The notes under the pieces were generated by a model. It did not search any database, was not told the origin of the DNA, and saw only the letters and a list, made by a program, of their open reading frames with translations. This document shows positions 1 to 6,562 of a stretch of DNA of 15,203 nt, piece by piece. The stretch is from Gemmatimonadota bacterium. GTDB taxonomy: Bacteria; Gemmatimonadota; Gemmatimonadetes; Palauibacterales; Palauibacteraceae. A program made the translations under genes and the position numbers. The stretch covers positions 1 through 15,203 of the forward strand of contig JARFPW010000069.1 in NCBI GenBank assembly GCA_029288095.1. Direction: 5' to 3'. How positions within the stretch are numbered: the first letter of the stretch is position 1; every line of letters starts with the position of its first letter.

Positions 1-1595
1 GTCTCGAGTCGATCGAGGTCGCTGAGAATCAGGTTGGCGCGCTTGTACGTGGCGAACCGTCGCGCGAACCCGAGCGTCAGGACGTGCGGATCCAGCAACG
101 TCCCGGACGCGACGACCTGGCCCGGAGCCGAGCCCTCGTCCATCCAACGGCGCCGGGCTCGCTGTCGCAGCACCCCGAACAATCTGTCCTTGCACGCGAC
201 GTGGGCATCCCAGACCAGGCCATCCGGTATGTCGAGGGTGCGCTCCCAGAGCGCGGATTCGTCCTGGCGACGGATCCAGTCCGGCGCGAGTTCCCGGTCG
301 AACAGATTCTGAAACGCTGGAGACACCCAGGTGGGCACGTGGATCCCGTTCGTGACGTGACCGATGGGCACGTCCTCCTCGACGGGCGCGTCGAGCCCGA
401 GAACCGGGACGGGTTCGTGCTTGCCGGCGGCCGCTGGCCACAGCTCCTGCCACATACGGCGCGCGACGGCGCCGTGAAGGCGGCTGACGCCGTTGCGATA
501 CGCGGACATCCGGAACGCGAGAACCGACATGTGAAAGCGGCCGTCGTCGGCCGGATGCCGGCCGAGGTTGAAGAAGGCCTCGCGGTCCAGGCCGAGGTCC
601 GGGAGGTAGCCCTCGAAGTAGCGTTCGATGAGGTCCGCGGTAAACGCGTCGTGCCCTGCAGGAACCGGAGTGTGGGTGGTAAACACCGTGGCTGCCGCGA
701 CGTCCTGCATGGCCTGTTCGACAGGTGTTCCGGTCGTCACGAGTTCCCGCAGCCGCTCCACCACCATGAACGCCGGATGGCCTTCGTTCGCGTGCCACAC
801 GGCGGGCTCGACCCCGAGGCTGCGCAGTACGCGCACACCGCCGATGCCGAGCACGATTTCCTGTCGGAGCCGCATCTCGAGGTCGCCGCGATAGAGTTGG
901 TGCGAGAGGACGCGGTCATCCGGATGGTTGGGCTCGATGTCCGTGTCCAGGAGATAGATCGCGTTGCGGCCGATCCGCAGGCGCCAGACTCCGAGGTGCA
1001 CGTCCCGCCCGGCCAATGTGAGCGTCGCGTGCGAGCCGTTTCCGTTGCGGCCGTTGAGCCGTTCCAGCGGCATCGAAGCGGGCGTGAACGGCTCGTCGAT
1101 CGCGATCTGCTCGCCGGCCGCGCTGAGACGCTGCCGGAAGTAGCCTTTCTGATACAGGAGCCCCACTCCGGTAAGCGGCACACCGAGGTCACTCGCCTCC
1201 TTGAAGTGGTCACCCGCCAGGATACCCAAACCGCCGGAATAGATCGGAATCGAAGTGTCGACTCCGAATTCCGCGCAGAAGTAGGCGATGCCGGCCGGCC
1301 CGCTGCCGGCGAACTCGCCGTGGTACCAGGAGTGCGTGTTATCGAGTACGCCTTCAAACTCGGCCATCACGGCATCGTACTCGCGGAGGAACAGGGGGTC
1401 GGCCGCAACAGCCTCGAGACGCTCCTGGTCGATGCGGTGGAGGACTTCGATCGCGTTCTTCCGGCTCTGAATCCACACGGTACGGCCCAGGCCGCGAAAC
1501 AGTTTCCGGGCCGCCGGCTGCCAGGTCCACCACAGGTTGTTGGCGAGCACGTCCAGCCCCGCGATGCGTGCGGGCAGAGTCGGACGATCGGGCAT
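1..1595 (-). CDS. glgP: Alpha-glucan (glycogen) phosphorylase, C-terminus outside the window
   Basis: Releases glucose-1-phosphate from the non-reducing ends of glycogen-like alpha-1,4-glucans, in the cytoplasm, using pyridoxal phosphate. Only residues 1-531 are visible; relatives usually run to 700-860, so the PLP lysine and phosphate site lie off the edge. The N-terminus has the DUF3417 signature of the TIGR02094-type branch (LANNLWWTW, residues 17-25). Further hallmarks are the glycine-rich GGLGILAGDH (121-130), WHANEGH (267-273), HTPVPAGHDAF, TNGIHVPTW, and FARRFATYKRA (about 510-520). The ATG at 1595 is chosen because the protein then starts right before the DUF3417 motif; a weak AGG lies about 7 nt upstream. 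It begins 17 nt after the rho stop, so it is probably transcribed from the rho promoter. The family call is safe; true substrate (glycogen or maltodextrin) is not shown. Confidence 0.95.
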   Translation of the reverse strand, partial: MPDRPTLPARIAGLDVLANNLWWTWQPAARKLFRGLGRTVWIQSRKNAIEVLHRIDQERLEAVAADPLFLREYDAVMAEFEGVLDNTHSWYHGEFAGSGPAGIAYFCAEFGVDTSIPIYSGGLGILAGDHFKEASDLGVPLTGVGLLYQKGYFRQRLSAAGEQIAIDEPFTPASMPLERLNGRNGNGSHATLTLAGRDVHLGVWRLRIGRNAIYLLDTDIEPNHPDDRVLSHQLYRGDLEMRLRQEIVLGIGGVRVLRSLGVEPAVWHANEGHPAFMVVERLRELVTTGTPVEQAMQDVAAATVFTTHTPVPAGHDAFTADLIERYFEGYLPDLGLDREAFFNLGRHPADDGRFHMSVLAFRMSAYRNGVSRLHGAVARRMWQELWPAAAGKHEPVPVLGLDAPVEEDVPIGHVTNGIHVPTWVSPAFQNLFDRELAPDWIRRQDESALWERTLDIPDGLVWDAHVACKDRLFGVLRQRARRRWMDEGSAPGQVVASGTLLDPHVLTLGFARRFATYKRANLILSDLDRLE

Positions 1596-1612
1596 GCGGG
1601 TACCTGTCGGAG

Positions 1613-2755
1613 TCAGATTTTGGCTGCGACCATTTGCAGCAGGTCGTCGTTGGACTTCGTGCGGCGCATGATGCCGAGAACCTCGCTCATCGCTTCGACC
1701 TCCGATACTCCGCCCAGCTCGCGTCGCATGGCGTGCGAGCAGGCGAGCGCCGCATCACCCAGCAGCAGCTCTTCGCGGCGCGTGGCGCTCGCATTGAGGT
1801 CGATCGCCGGGTAGATCCGCCTGTCGGCGAGCTCCCGACTGAGGACAAGCTCGCTGTTTCCGGTGCCCTTGAATTCCTCGAAGATCACCTGGTCCATCTT
1901 GGAGCCCGTATCGACGAGCGCGGTCGCTATGATCGTCAGAGAGCCGCCACCCTGTGCGGGATCTACCTTGCGCGCACTGCCGAGGAATCGCTTCGGCTTG
2001 TCCATCGCCGAGGCATCCAGGCCTCCGCTGAGGGTACGCCCGCTGCCCTCTTCCACCTGGTTGTAGGCACGCGCGAGGCGCGTGATGGAGTCGAGGATGA
2101 TCACGACATCCTGTCCCATTTCCACACGCCGGCGAGCTCGTTCGAGCGTCATCTCGGCGACGGCAACGTGCCGGTCGGCCGGATAGTCGAAGCTCGATGC
2201 GACGACCTCGCCATATCCGCAGGACTCCATCTCGGTGACTTCTTCGGGCCGCTCATCTACCAGGAGGATCATCACGAGAGCTCCCGGATAATTCTTCACG
2301 ATCCCTTCGGCGATCGCCTGCAGGACCATCGTCTTTCCGGCCTTTGACGGTGCCACAATCATCGCGCGCTGCCCCTTCCCGAGCGGGCAGAACAGATCGA
2401 TGATCCGGTTCGTGGGATCCGCATTTCCGAGCCGGGTCAGACCGCATTCAAGCTTGAGTTGTTCGTTGGGGTGCTGCGCGGAGAGGCGGTTGAACTGCGG
2501 GCGGTCCGTGAGTTGCTCGACGGGCAATCCGTTGACAGTGAACACACGCTTCAGTGGCGGGCTCTTGCCGTTACCCGGTGCGGGTCCGGCCTCGCCGGCG
2601 ATCTCGTCGCCCGAGCGCAGCCCGAACTTCCGAATCAGCCGCTGTCCGACATAAATGTCGTCATCGCTGGGCGTGTAGCCGGCCTGGGGCCGGCGAATGA
2701 ACCCCGACCTGTTGTTGATGACTTGCAGTACGCCGAGGTTTCCTTCGTTCGTCAC
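1613..2755 (-). CDS. rho: Transcription termination factor Rho, short form without N-terminal helix-bundle domain
   Basis: Hexameric RNA-dependent ATPase/helicase that ends transcription at untranslated RNA. The 380 residues begin directly in the cold-shock-like RNA-binding domain (about 5-55, ending DDDIYVGQRLIRKFGLRSGD). The ATPase core follows, with Walker A APSKAGKT (135-142; E. coli has APPKAGKT), Walker B VVIILD (217-222), the Q-loop region GSLTIIATALVDTGSKMD (271-288), the R-loop EEFKGTGN (293-300) and an arginine-finger region near TRREE (325-329). E. coli Rho is 419 residues; the missing part matches its first 47 or so (Rho_N). The only start in the open frame is GTG at 2755, preceded by GGAAG with a short 4-nt spacing; the frame closes at a TGA near 2806. 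E. coli Phe62, an RNA contact, aligns with Ser17, while Phe64 and Tyr80 equivalents (Phe19, Tyr35) are kept. glgP follows after 17 nt. Confidence 0.97.
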   Translation of the reverse strand: MTNEGNLGVLQVINNRSGFIRRPQAGYTPSDDDIYVGQRLIRKFGLRSGDEIAGEAGPAPGNGKSPPLKRVFTVNGLPVEQLTDRPQFNRLSAQHPNEQLKLECGLTRLGNADPTNRIIDLFCPLGKGQRAMIVAPSKAGKTMVLQAIAEGIVKNYPGALVMILLVDERPEEVTEMESCGYGEVVASSFDYPADRHVAVAEMTLERARRRVEMGQDVVIILDSITRLARAYNQVEEGSGRTLSGGLDASAMDKPKRFLGSARKVDPAQGGGSLTIIATALVDTGSKMDQVIFEEFKGTGNSELVLSRELADRRIYPAIDLNASATRREELLLGDAALACSHAMRRELGGVSEVEAMSEVLGIMRRTKSNDDLLQMVAAKI

Positions 2756-2887
2756 ATTACTTCCATTTCGTCTGTTGAGTGCAAATCGTCCGGGAATGGT
2801 CCCTCAAGGTGGTGGCAAAAAGAGCAGCAACTACACCTGGAGACCCCAGCGATGCTTCTTAAGGACCGGCGCGGACGCGCCGGTGGT
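2756..2887 (-). promoter_or_regulatory. Structured 5' leader of rho (candidate autoregulatory attenuator)
   Basis: About 130 nt lie between the predicted transcription start and the rho GTG. In transcript direction the leader opens with a perfect 9-bp inverted repeat (2884-2865). Next comes a small CTGG/CCAG hairpin (2837-2849) with outer TGCT/AGCA pairing (2853-2856 with 2826-2829), followed after about five bases by a run of five U (2821-2817). Just before rho, a four-codon reading frame (ATG GAA GTA ATG TGA, 2766-2752) overlaps the GTG start. E. coli rho is known to be controlled by attenuation in its own leader; that this leader does the same is inference. Confidence 0.35.
2865..2884 (-). 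repeat. Perfect 9-bp inverted repeat, hairpin at the 5' end of the rho leader
   Basis: ACCGGCGCG (2865-2873) and its exact complement CGCGCCGGT (2876-2884) are separated by 2 nt; in RNA this would be an 8-bp GC-rich stem with a 4-nt loop. No U-run follows on either strand, so it is a poor intrinsic terminator. It starts about 3 nt after the predicted rho transcription start, so it may cap and stabilise the mRNA or serve as a regulatory structure. Confidence 0.6.
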
Positions 2888-2893
2888 TCGCCA

Positions 2894-2921
2894 ATAATAC
2901 GACGAAATCCGTTGGAATCAA
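2894..2921 (-). promoter_or_regulatory. Predicted sigma-70-type promoter for rho-glgP
   Basis: Read on the minus strand: -35 TTGATT (2921-2916), a 16-nt spacer, and -10 TATTAT (2899-2894), with transcription expected to start near 2887. Both boxes match the consensus TTGACA/TATAAT at four to five of six positions. The site lies in the only larger intergenic gap on this strand, between the receptor gene and rho. It is a motif match only. Confidence 0.5.
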
Positions 2922-2928
2922 ACTTCTA

Positions 2929-2965
2929 CTGCTGAAACCCGGTCCAACTTTCCAGGTTCCAGCAG
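2929..2965 (-). terminator. Candidate hairpin terminator after the TonB-dependent receptor gene
   Basis: An 11-bp stem with one G-U pair forms between 2965-2955 and 2939-2929 (CTGCTGGAACC with GGTTTCAGCAG, minus strand) around a 15-nt loop. It begins 24 nt after the receptor stop codon. Only a broken U-rich stretch (TAGAAGTTTG) follows, so termination may be weak. It also lies just upstream of the rho -35 box, which fits a boundary between two transcripts. Confidence 0.4.
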
Positions 2966-2989
2966 CAGAGTTCATTGCAAGGGTCGGGC

Positions 2990-5179
2990 CTAAAAGAACC
3001 GCACACTGTACGTCAGCTGAGCCGATCGACCCTGCTCCGGAGCCAGGTCTTTGATGAACGACGAGTGGTTGCGGTACAACTCGTCACCGAGGTTCTTCAC
3101 CCGGAGGCTGACGACATGCTGCCTCGATCCACTGAGCACCGTATAACTGGCAGTCAGTGAAAGCAGCGTGTACCCGTCGGTCGTCGTCTCCATCCCGAAC
3201 ACGCGGTCCTGCTCGGCTACGAACACGGCCTCCGGTCGGATATCCAAGCCCTTCACATGTACGTCGAGACCGAGGCGGGCCCTCAAGGGAGGGATTCTCG
3301 GGAGCGGGTCGTCGGTGGTGGTGAGCTCCGCCCGCACGAGATCGATGCCTCCGAGGATCCGCAGGTCGCTCGATACGCGAAGATCGACCCCGGCCTCCAG
3401 GCCCATGTAACGCGCGTCGCCCTGTGAATAGCGCCCTGCCGGCAGCCCGTCCTCGATTTCGCCGGTCGGCTGCAGGAATACGTAGTCGGCGATGTCATAG
3501 ACGAATGCGCCGACCTCGAGGTTCAGATTGTCGGACTGCAGCCGGACTCCCGCATCCAGACCCGTTGTGATCTCACTCCCGAGGTCCGGATCTCCTTCCT
3601 CAAACGTCAGGTTTCCGATGTGGGGGCCATTGTTGTAGAGCTCCTCGAGGGCCGGTGAACGATGGGACCGGCTCACGCTGGCGTAGAGCGCCGCCCCCTC
3701 TGCCAGGGATGCGTTGACGCCGAACGACCCTGACACCCCGGTGAAGGAACGATCCGGCAACCCCGCAGCGACGTCGTAGTTGTTAGTTTCGAGCCTTGCT
3801 CCACCAGCCAGGCGAACGGCGCCGAGATCGAGCTCCTCCAGCGCGAACAAGGCGAACGACAACTGATCGACGGGCGGGGAGAGCGCCTCCTCGCCGACGG
3901 CTTCAAAAGAGCGCGACTGTCCCCAGACGCCGAAGGTACCGGACCACTTCCCGCGGGCCCGATGGTTCGCTTCGGCCCGGACGACCAGCGTCTCGTTCGA
4001 GAACTGGGTGCCTACTTCCTCGCCCTCGAGTTCCTCGTGCGACCAGTCGATGTAGGTGACATGCGCATGGGCGTCTTCCAGAAATCCGCCGAGCGACCTC
4101 AATCCAGTGTTAAGGCGCAGAGCCATGCGCTCGCTCGAGAGGTCGATCGGCTCGGCGCCCGGCTCGAAGCTCGCCGCAAACGGTACGCCGTACCGGCCCC
4201 AGTTCAACTCCACACTTCCGTCCAGGAAACCGTCGCCCCAGTGGCGCCCGCCACCGATGGAGGCCCGCTCCATCCGCGTGCTGGAGTTCTCGATCGTGCC
4301 ATCAGGCGCATCGTAGTCGCCGCTCCGCCTGGCTCCGCCTCCACCCCACACGAGCCACCCGTTGGCACCGTATTGTGCCTCGAAATTGCCCCCGACCCGC
4401 TCGTCGTCCGTCGCTGCATCCAGGGTCACGAATCCGCTTGTGCCGGACGGCGGTGCCTCGTGCGTGAAATCGTGATAGCTGATGGCGTTCACCACGCCGC
4501 CAACTGCATTCGATCCATAGAGGAGCGTCGCCGGACCCTTGAGGACCTCAACACGCTTCAGGCTGGCGGGATCCGTGAGCACTCCATGATCGCCGGAGCT
4601 GCTCGATACATCCCCGGTGCGAAGACCGTCCTGCATGATCAGCACCCTGTCACCGTCGAAGCCACGTACGATTGGACGCGAGCTACCGGGCCCGAAGCTT
4701 CGCTTGGCAATTCCCGGAGTTCCGTCCAGGGTCTCGCCCAGTGAGCCGCTCATCCGTTCCGACAGGTCTCGCCAGGACACAGAAGTCAGCGCTCCGAAGG
4801 CTTCGAGTGCCGTGGTCTGCCCCCGAGGATTCCCCGTTACCGTGATCGCCTCGAGGACATGAGCTACCGCGAGAAGAAAGTCCGCAGCCACCGTCTCGCC
4901 AGCGGCCACGCTGACCTGTCGGCGAGGCGAACGCGCGTTGCCGCGCTGCGCGAAGATCTCGTGTTGTCCGGCAGGGACTCGTTCGAAACGGAACGCCCCC
5001 GTCGAATCGCTGATCGCGACGAGCCCGAGACCGGGCAGACTGACCGTCGCTCCGCGAACCGGCGCAGGCATCTCACCGGCAAGCGACACGCGCCCGGATA
5101 TCGAGCCGCTGGCCTGGGCGAGCAGCACTGGGGGAATCGCAAGCAGGAAGGCTATTGTCAGCGGGAGTACGCGGTTCAT
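2990..5179 (-). CDS. TonB-dependent outer-membrane receptor, ZnuD-like, with carboxypeptidase-regulatory N-terminal domain
   Basis: Outer-membrane active transporter powered by TonB-ExbB-ExbD. The 729 residues start with a signal peptide (MNRVLPLTIAFLLAIPPVLLAQA, given here as residues 1-23). A carboxypeptidase-regulatory-like beta domain (about 26-103) and a TonB-box-like stretch (AITVTG, 111-116) follow. The plug (about 120-235) contains RPIVRGFDGDRV (168-179) and VEVLKGPATLLYGSNAVGG (210-228), and a beta-barrel ends in a terminal Phe, typical of outer-membrane proteins. The plug motif and a GEEALSPP segment in the barrel resemble the ZnuD-like group linked to zinc uptake, but no His-rich loop is visible, so the substrate is open. 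ATG at 5179 is preferred over a start at 5287, which would put 36 odd residues before the signal peptide and overlap the upstream gene. No clear Shine-Dalgarno is seen. It follows the antiporter by 38 nt. Confidence 0.9.
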   Translation of the reverse strand: MNRVLPLTIAFLLAIPPVLLAQASGSISGRVSLAGEMPAPVRGATVSLPGLGLVAISDSTGAFRFERVPAGQHEIFAQRGNARSPRRQVSVAAGETVAADFLLAVAHVLEAITVTGNPRGQTTALEAFGALTSVSWRDLSERMSGSLGETLDGTPGIAKRSFGPGSSRPIVRGFDGDRVLIMQDGLRTGDVSSSSGDHGVLTDPASLKRVEVLKGPATLLYGSNAVGGVVNAISYHDFTHEAPPSGTSGFVTLDAATDDERVGGNFEAQYGANGWLVWGGGGARRSGDYDAPDGTIENSSTRMERASIGGGRHWGDGFLDGSVELNWGRYGVPFAASFEPGAEPIDLSSERMALRLNTGLRSLGGFLEDAHAHVTYIDWSHEELEGEEVGTQFSNETLVVRAEANHRARGKWSGTFGVWGQSRSFEAVGEEALSPPVDQLSFALFALEELDLGAVRLAGGARLETNNYDVAAGLPDRSFTGVSGSFGVNASLAEGAALYASVSRSHRSPALEELYNNGPHIGNLTFEEGDPDLGSEITTGLDAGVRLQSDNLNLEVGAFVYDIADYVFLQPTGEIEDGLPAGRYSQGDARYMGLEAGVDLRVSSDLRILGGIDLVRAELTTTDDPLPRIPPLRARLGLDVHVKGLDIRPEAVFVAEQDRVFGMETTTDGYTLLSLTASYTVLSGSRQHVVSLRVKNLGDELYRNHSSFIKDLAPEQGRSAQLTYSVRFF

Positions 5180-5217
5180 GGCAAACGATACCGCCGAGCG
5201 CAATGGAAGTTTCCCGC

Positions 5218-6543
5218 CTAGTGGGCCAAGCCGCTCACGTTCGTTCGCGGCGCCTTCCCGGTCTCGCCCGCCCGATCGAGTGTCCACTTTGCTGCGATCG
5301 GCCCGATGAGCTCGTGCACGGCCACGATTCCCACGAACAGGCCCTGCAGCTCAGCGCCCCAGCCGGGGACCTCGCGCGCTACAAGGGTCGCCATGCCGAG
5401 AGCAACTCCGGCCTGGGACACGAAAGCTGGCCAGGCGTAGCGCCTGACTTCCTCGGGTGCGTTGCCGAGCCGAGCTCCGAGGTTCGTGCCGGCCCATAGT
5501 CCGAGCGCACGAACGGCGACGAGAAGGAGTGCCCACTGCCACATGTGCATCAGCTCCACCAGGTGCACGCCGGCTCCCGCCAGACTGAAGAACAGCGCGT
5601 ACAGGGGCAGCGACGCTGCCTCGAGAGCGTGAACGAACTCGTCGCCCTCAATCGGATTCACGAGCTCGAGCACGAAACCGGTCGTAAGAGCCGCGAGCAG
5701 CAGTTCGAGGTGCAGGGTCTGCGAGACTTCCACGAGGATCCAGGCCATTGCGATCGTGAACACGACCAGGTGCTCGCTCACCCAGTGAAGGTACGCCGCG
5801 ATCGCGAGCCCGAAGCCGGTGCCGAGGAGTATCGAACCGCCTACTTCCCAGGCGATCGTCACGGCCAGACCGGCCCGTTCCGCCGTTTCCGGTTCCAGCA
5901 CGGAGTACGCGATCGTAAGAGCGACGGCAAACAGTACGATGACCAGGACGTCCTTCAGCACAGTGACCCCGAGAACCGTCGTGGTGACGTTGCCCTCCGA
6001 GCCCGTGTCTGTGATCACTGCAATCGCGACCGACGGGCTTGAGGCGACGGCGAGCGCGGCGAACACCATCGCCATCGTGACCACAATCGGGAATTCCCGG
6101 CCCGCCGTGAAAGGCAACAGCGGGCTCATGGCAAGCACCGCTGCGAACACGAGCGCGAGCACGACCAGGGTCTGCATCAGCGTGATCGAGGCCAGGTAGC
6201 GACCGGCGCCCCGGAGGCGCTCGATGCTCAACTCCCCCCCCGCCGTCAGTGCTATCAATGCGATCGCGACACTGGAAAACGGTTGCAGGCCTCGTACATC
6301 GGCATCGGACACGATGCCGAATACGCTGGGCCCGAGGATCAGCCCGATCCCGATGTACCCGGTGACGCGCGACAGGCCTAGCCCACCCGCAATCAGCCCA
6401 CCGATGTACGCGCACAGTAGCAGGAAACCCAGGGTGAGCGCGGTGGACGCGCCCGGAATGGGCAAAGGCCCGATCTGGCGCAGGACCAGGATGAGTACGA
6501 CGAGGACGACAAGGCCAAAGATCCGCTGGACGACCCAGCTCAC
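5218..6543 (-). CDS. CPA2-family cation/proton antiporter without regulatory tail
   Basis: Inner-membrane monovalent cation/H+ exchanger (Na_H_Exchanger fold). The 441 residues are almost all hydrophobic helices, about 12-13 predicted by eye. Family signatures are LSRVTGYIGIGLILGPSVFG (57-76, an early helix pair), ASSPSVAIAVITDTG (167-181), and LKDVLVIVLFA (196-206), where Asp198 is the likely ion/proton-binding acid. The end, ELIGPIAAKWTLDRAGE (411-427), is also typical. KefB/KefC-type relatives usually carry a C-terminal TrkA-N/RCK region that is absent here, although the upstream permease carries an RCK_C domain. The GTG start at 6543 has a good AGGA 7 nt upstream and sits 19 nt after the permease stop. 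Ion preference (Na+ or K+) cannot be read from the sequence. An early hydrophobic stretch (1-20) could be an extra helix or a signal anchor. Confidence 0.92.
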   Translation of the reverse strand: MSWVVQRIFGLVVLVVLILVLRQIGPLPIPGASTALTLGFLLLCAYIGGLIAGGLGLSRVTGYIGIGLILGPSVFGIVSDADVRGLQPFSSVAIALIALTAGGELSIERLRGAGRYLASITLMQTLVVLALVFAAVLAMSPLLPFTAGREFPIVVTMAMVFAALAVASSPSVAIAVITDTGSEGNVTTTVLGVTVLKDVLVIVLFAVALTIAYSVLEPETAERAGLAVTIAWEVGGSILLGTGFGLAIAAYLHWVSEHLVVFTIAMAWILVEVSQTLHLELLLAALTTGFVLELVNPIEGDEFVHALEAASLPLYALFFSLAGAGVHLVELMHMWQWALLLVAVRALGLWAGTNLGARLGNAPEEVRRYAWPAFVSQAGVALGMATLVAREVPGWGAELQGLFVGIVAVHELIGPIAAKWTLDRAGETGKAPRTNVSGLAH

Positions 6544-6562
6544 AGGCTGTCCTGCCCGGCCG

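Noticed and set aside
84..1814. A 576-codon open frame on the plus strand opposite glgP and the end of rho
   Set aside because: Low-complexity Arg/Val/Glu-rich translation with no domain; it mirrors the codon structure of two well-recognised minus-strand genes, as expected in GC-rich DNA.
2752..2925. Cys-rich open frame through the rho leader, ending over the rho start
   Set aside because: No usable start codon before TTG 2784, so only a peptide of about ten residues could be made; treated only as the tiny upstream frame noted for the leader.
5180..5287. 36-residue N-terminal extension of the TonB-dependent receptor
   Set aside because: It would place a charged stretch before a clear signal peptide and overlap the antiporter gene.
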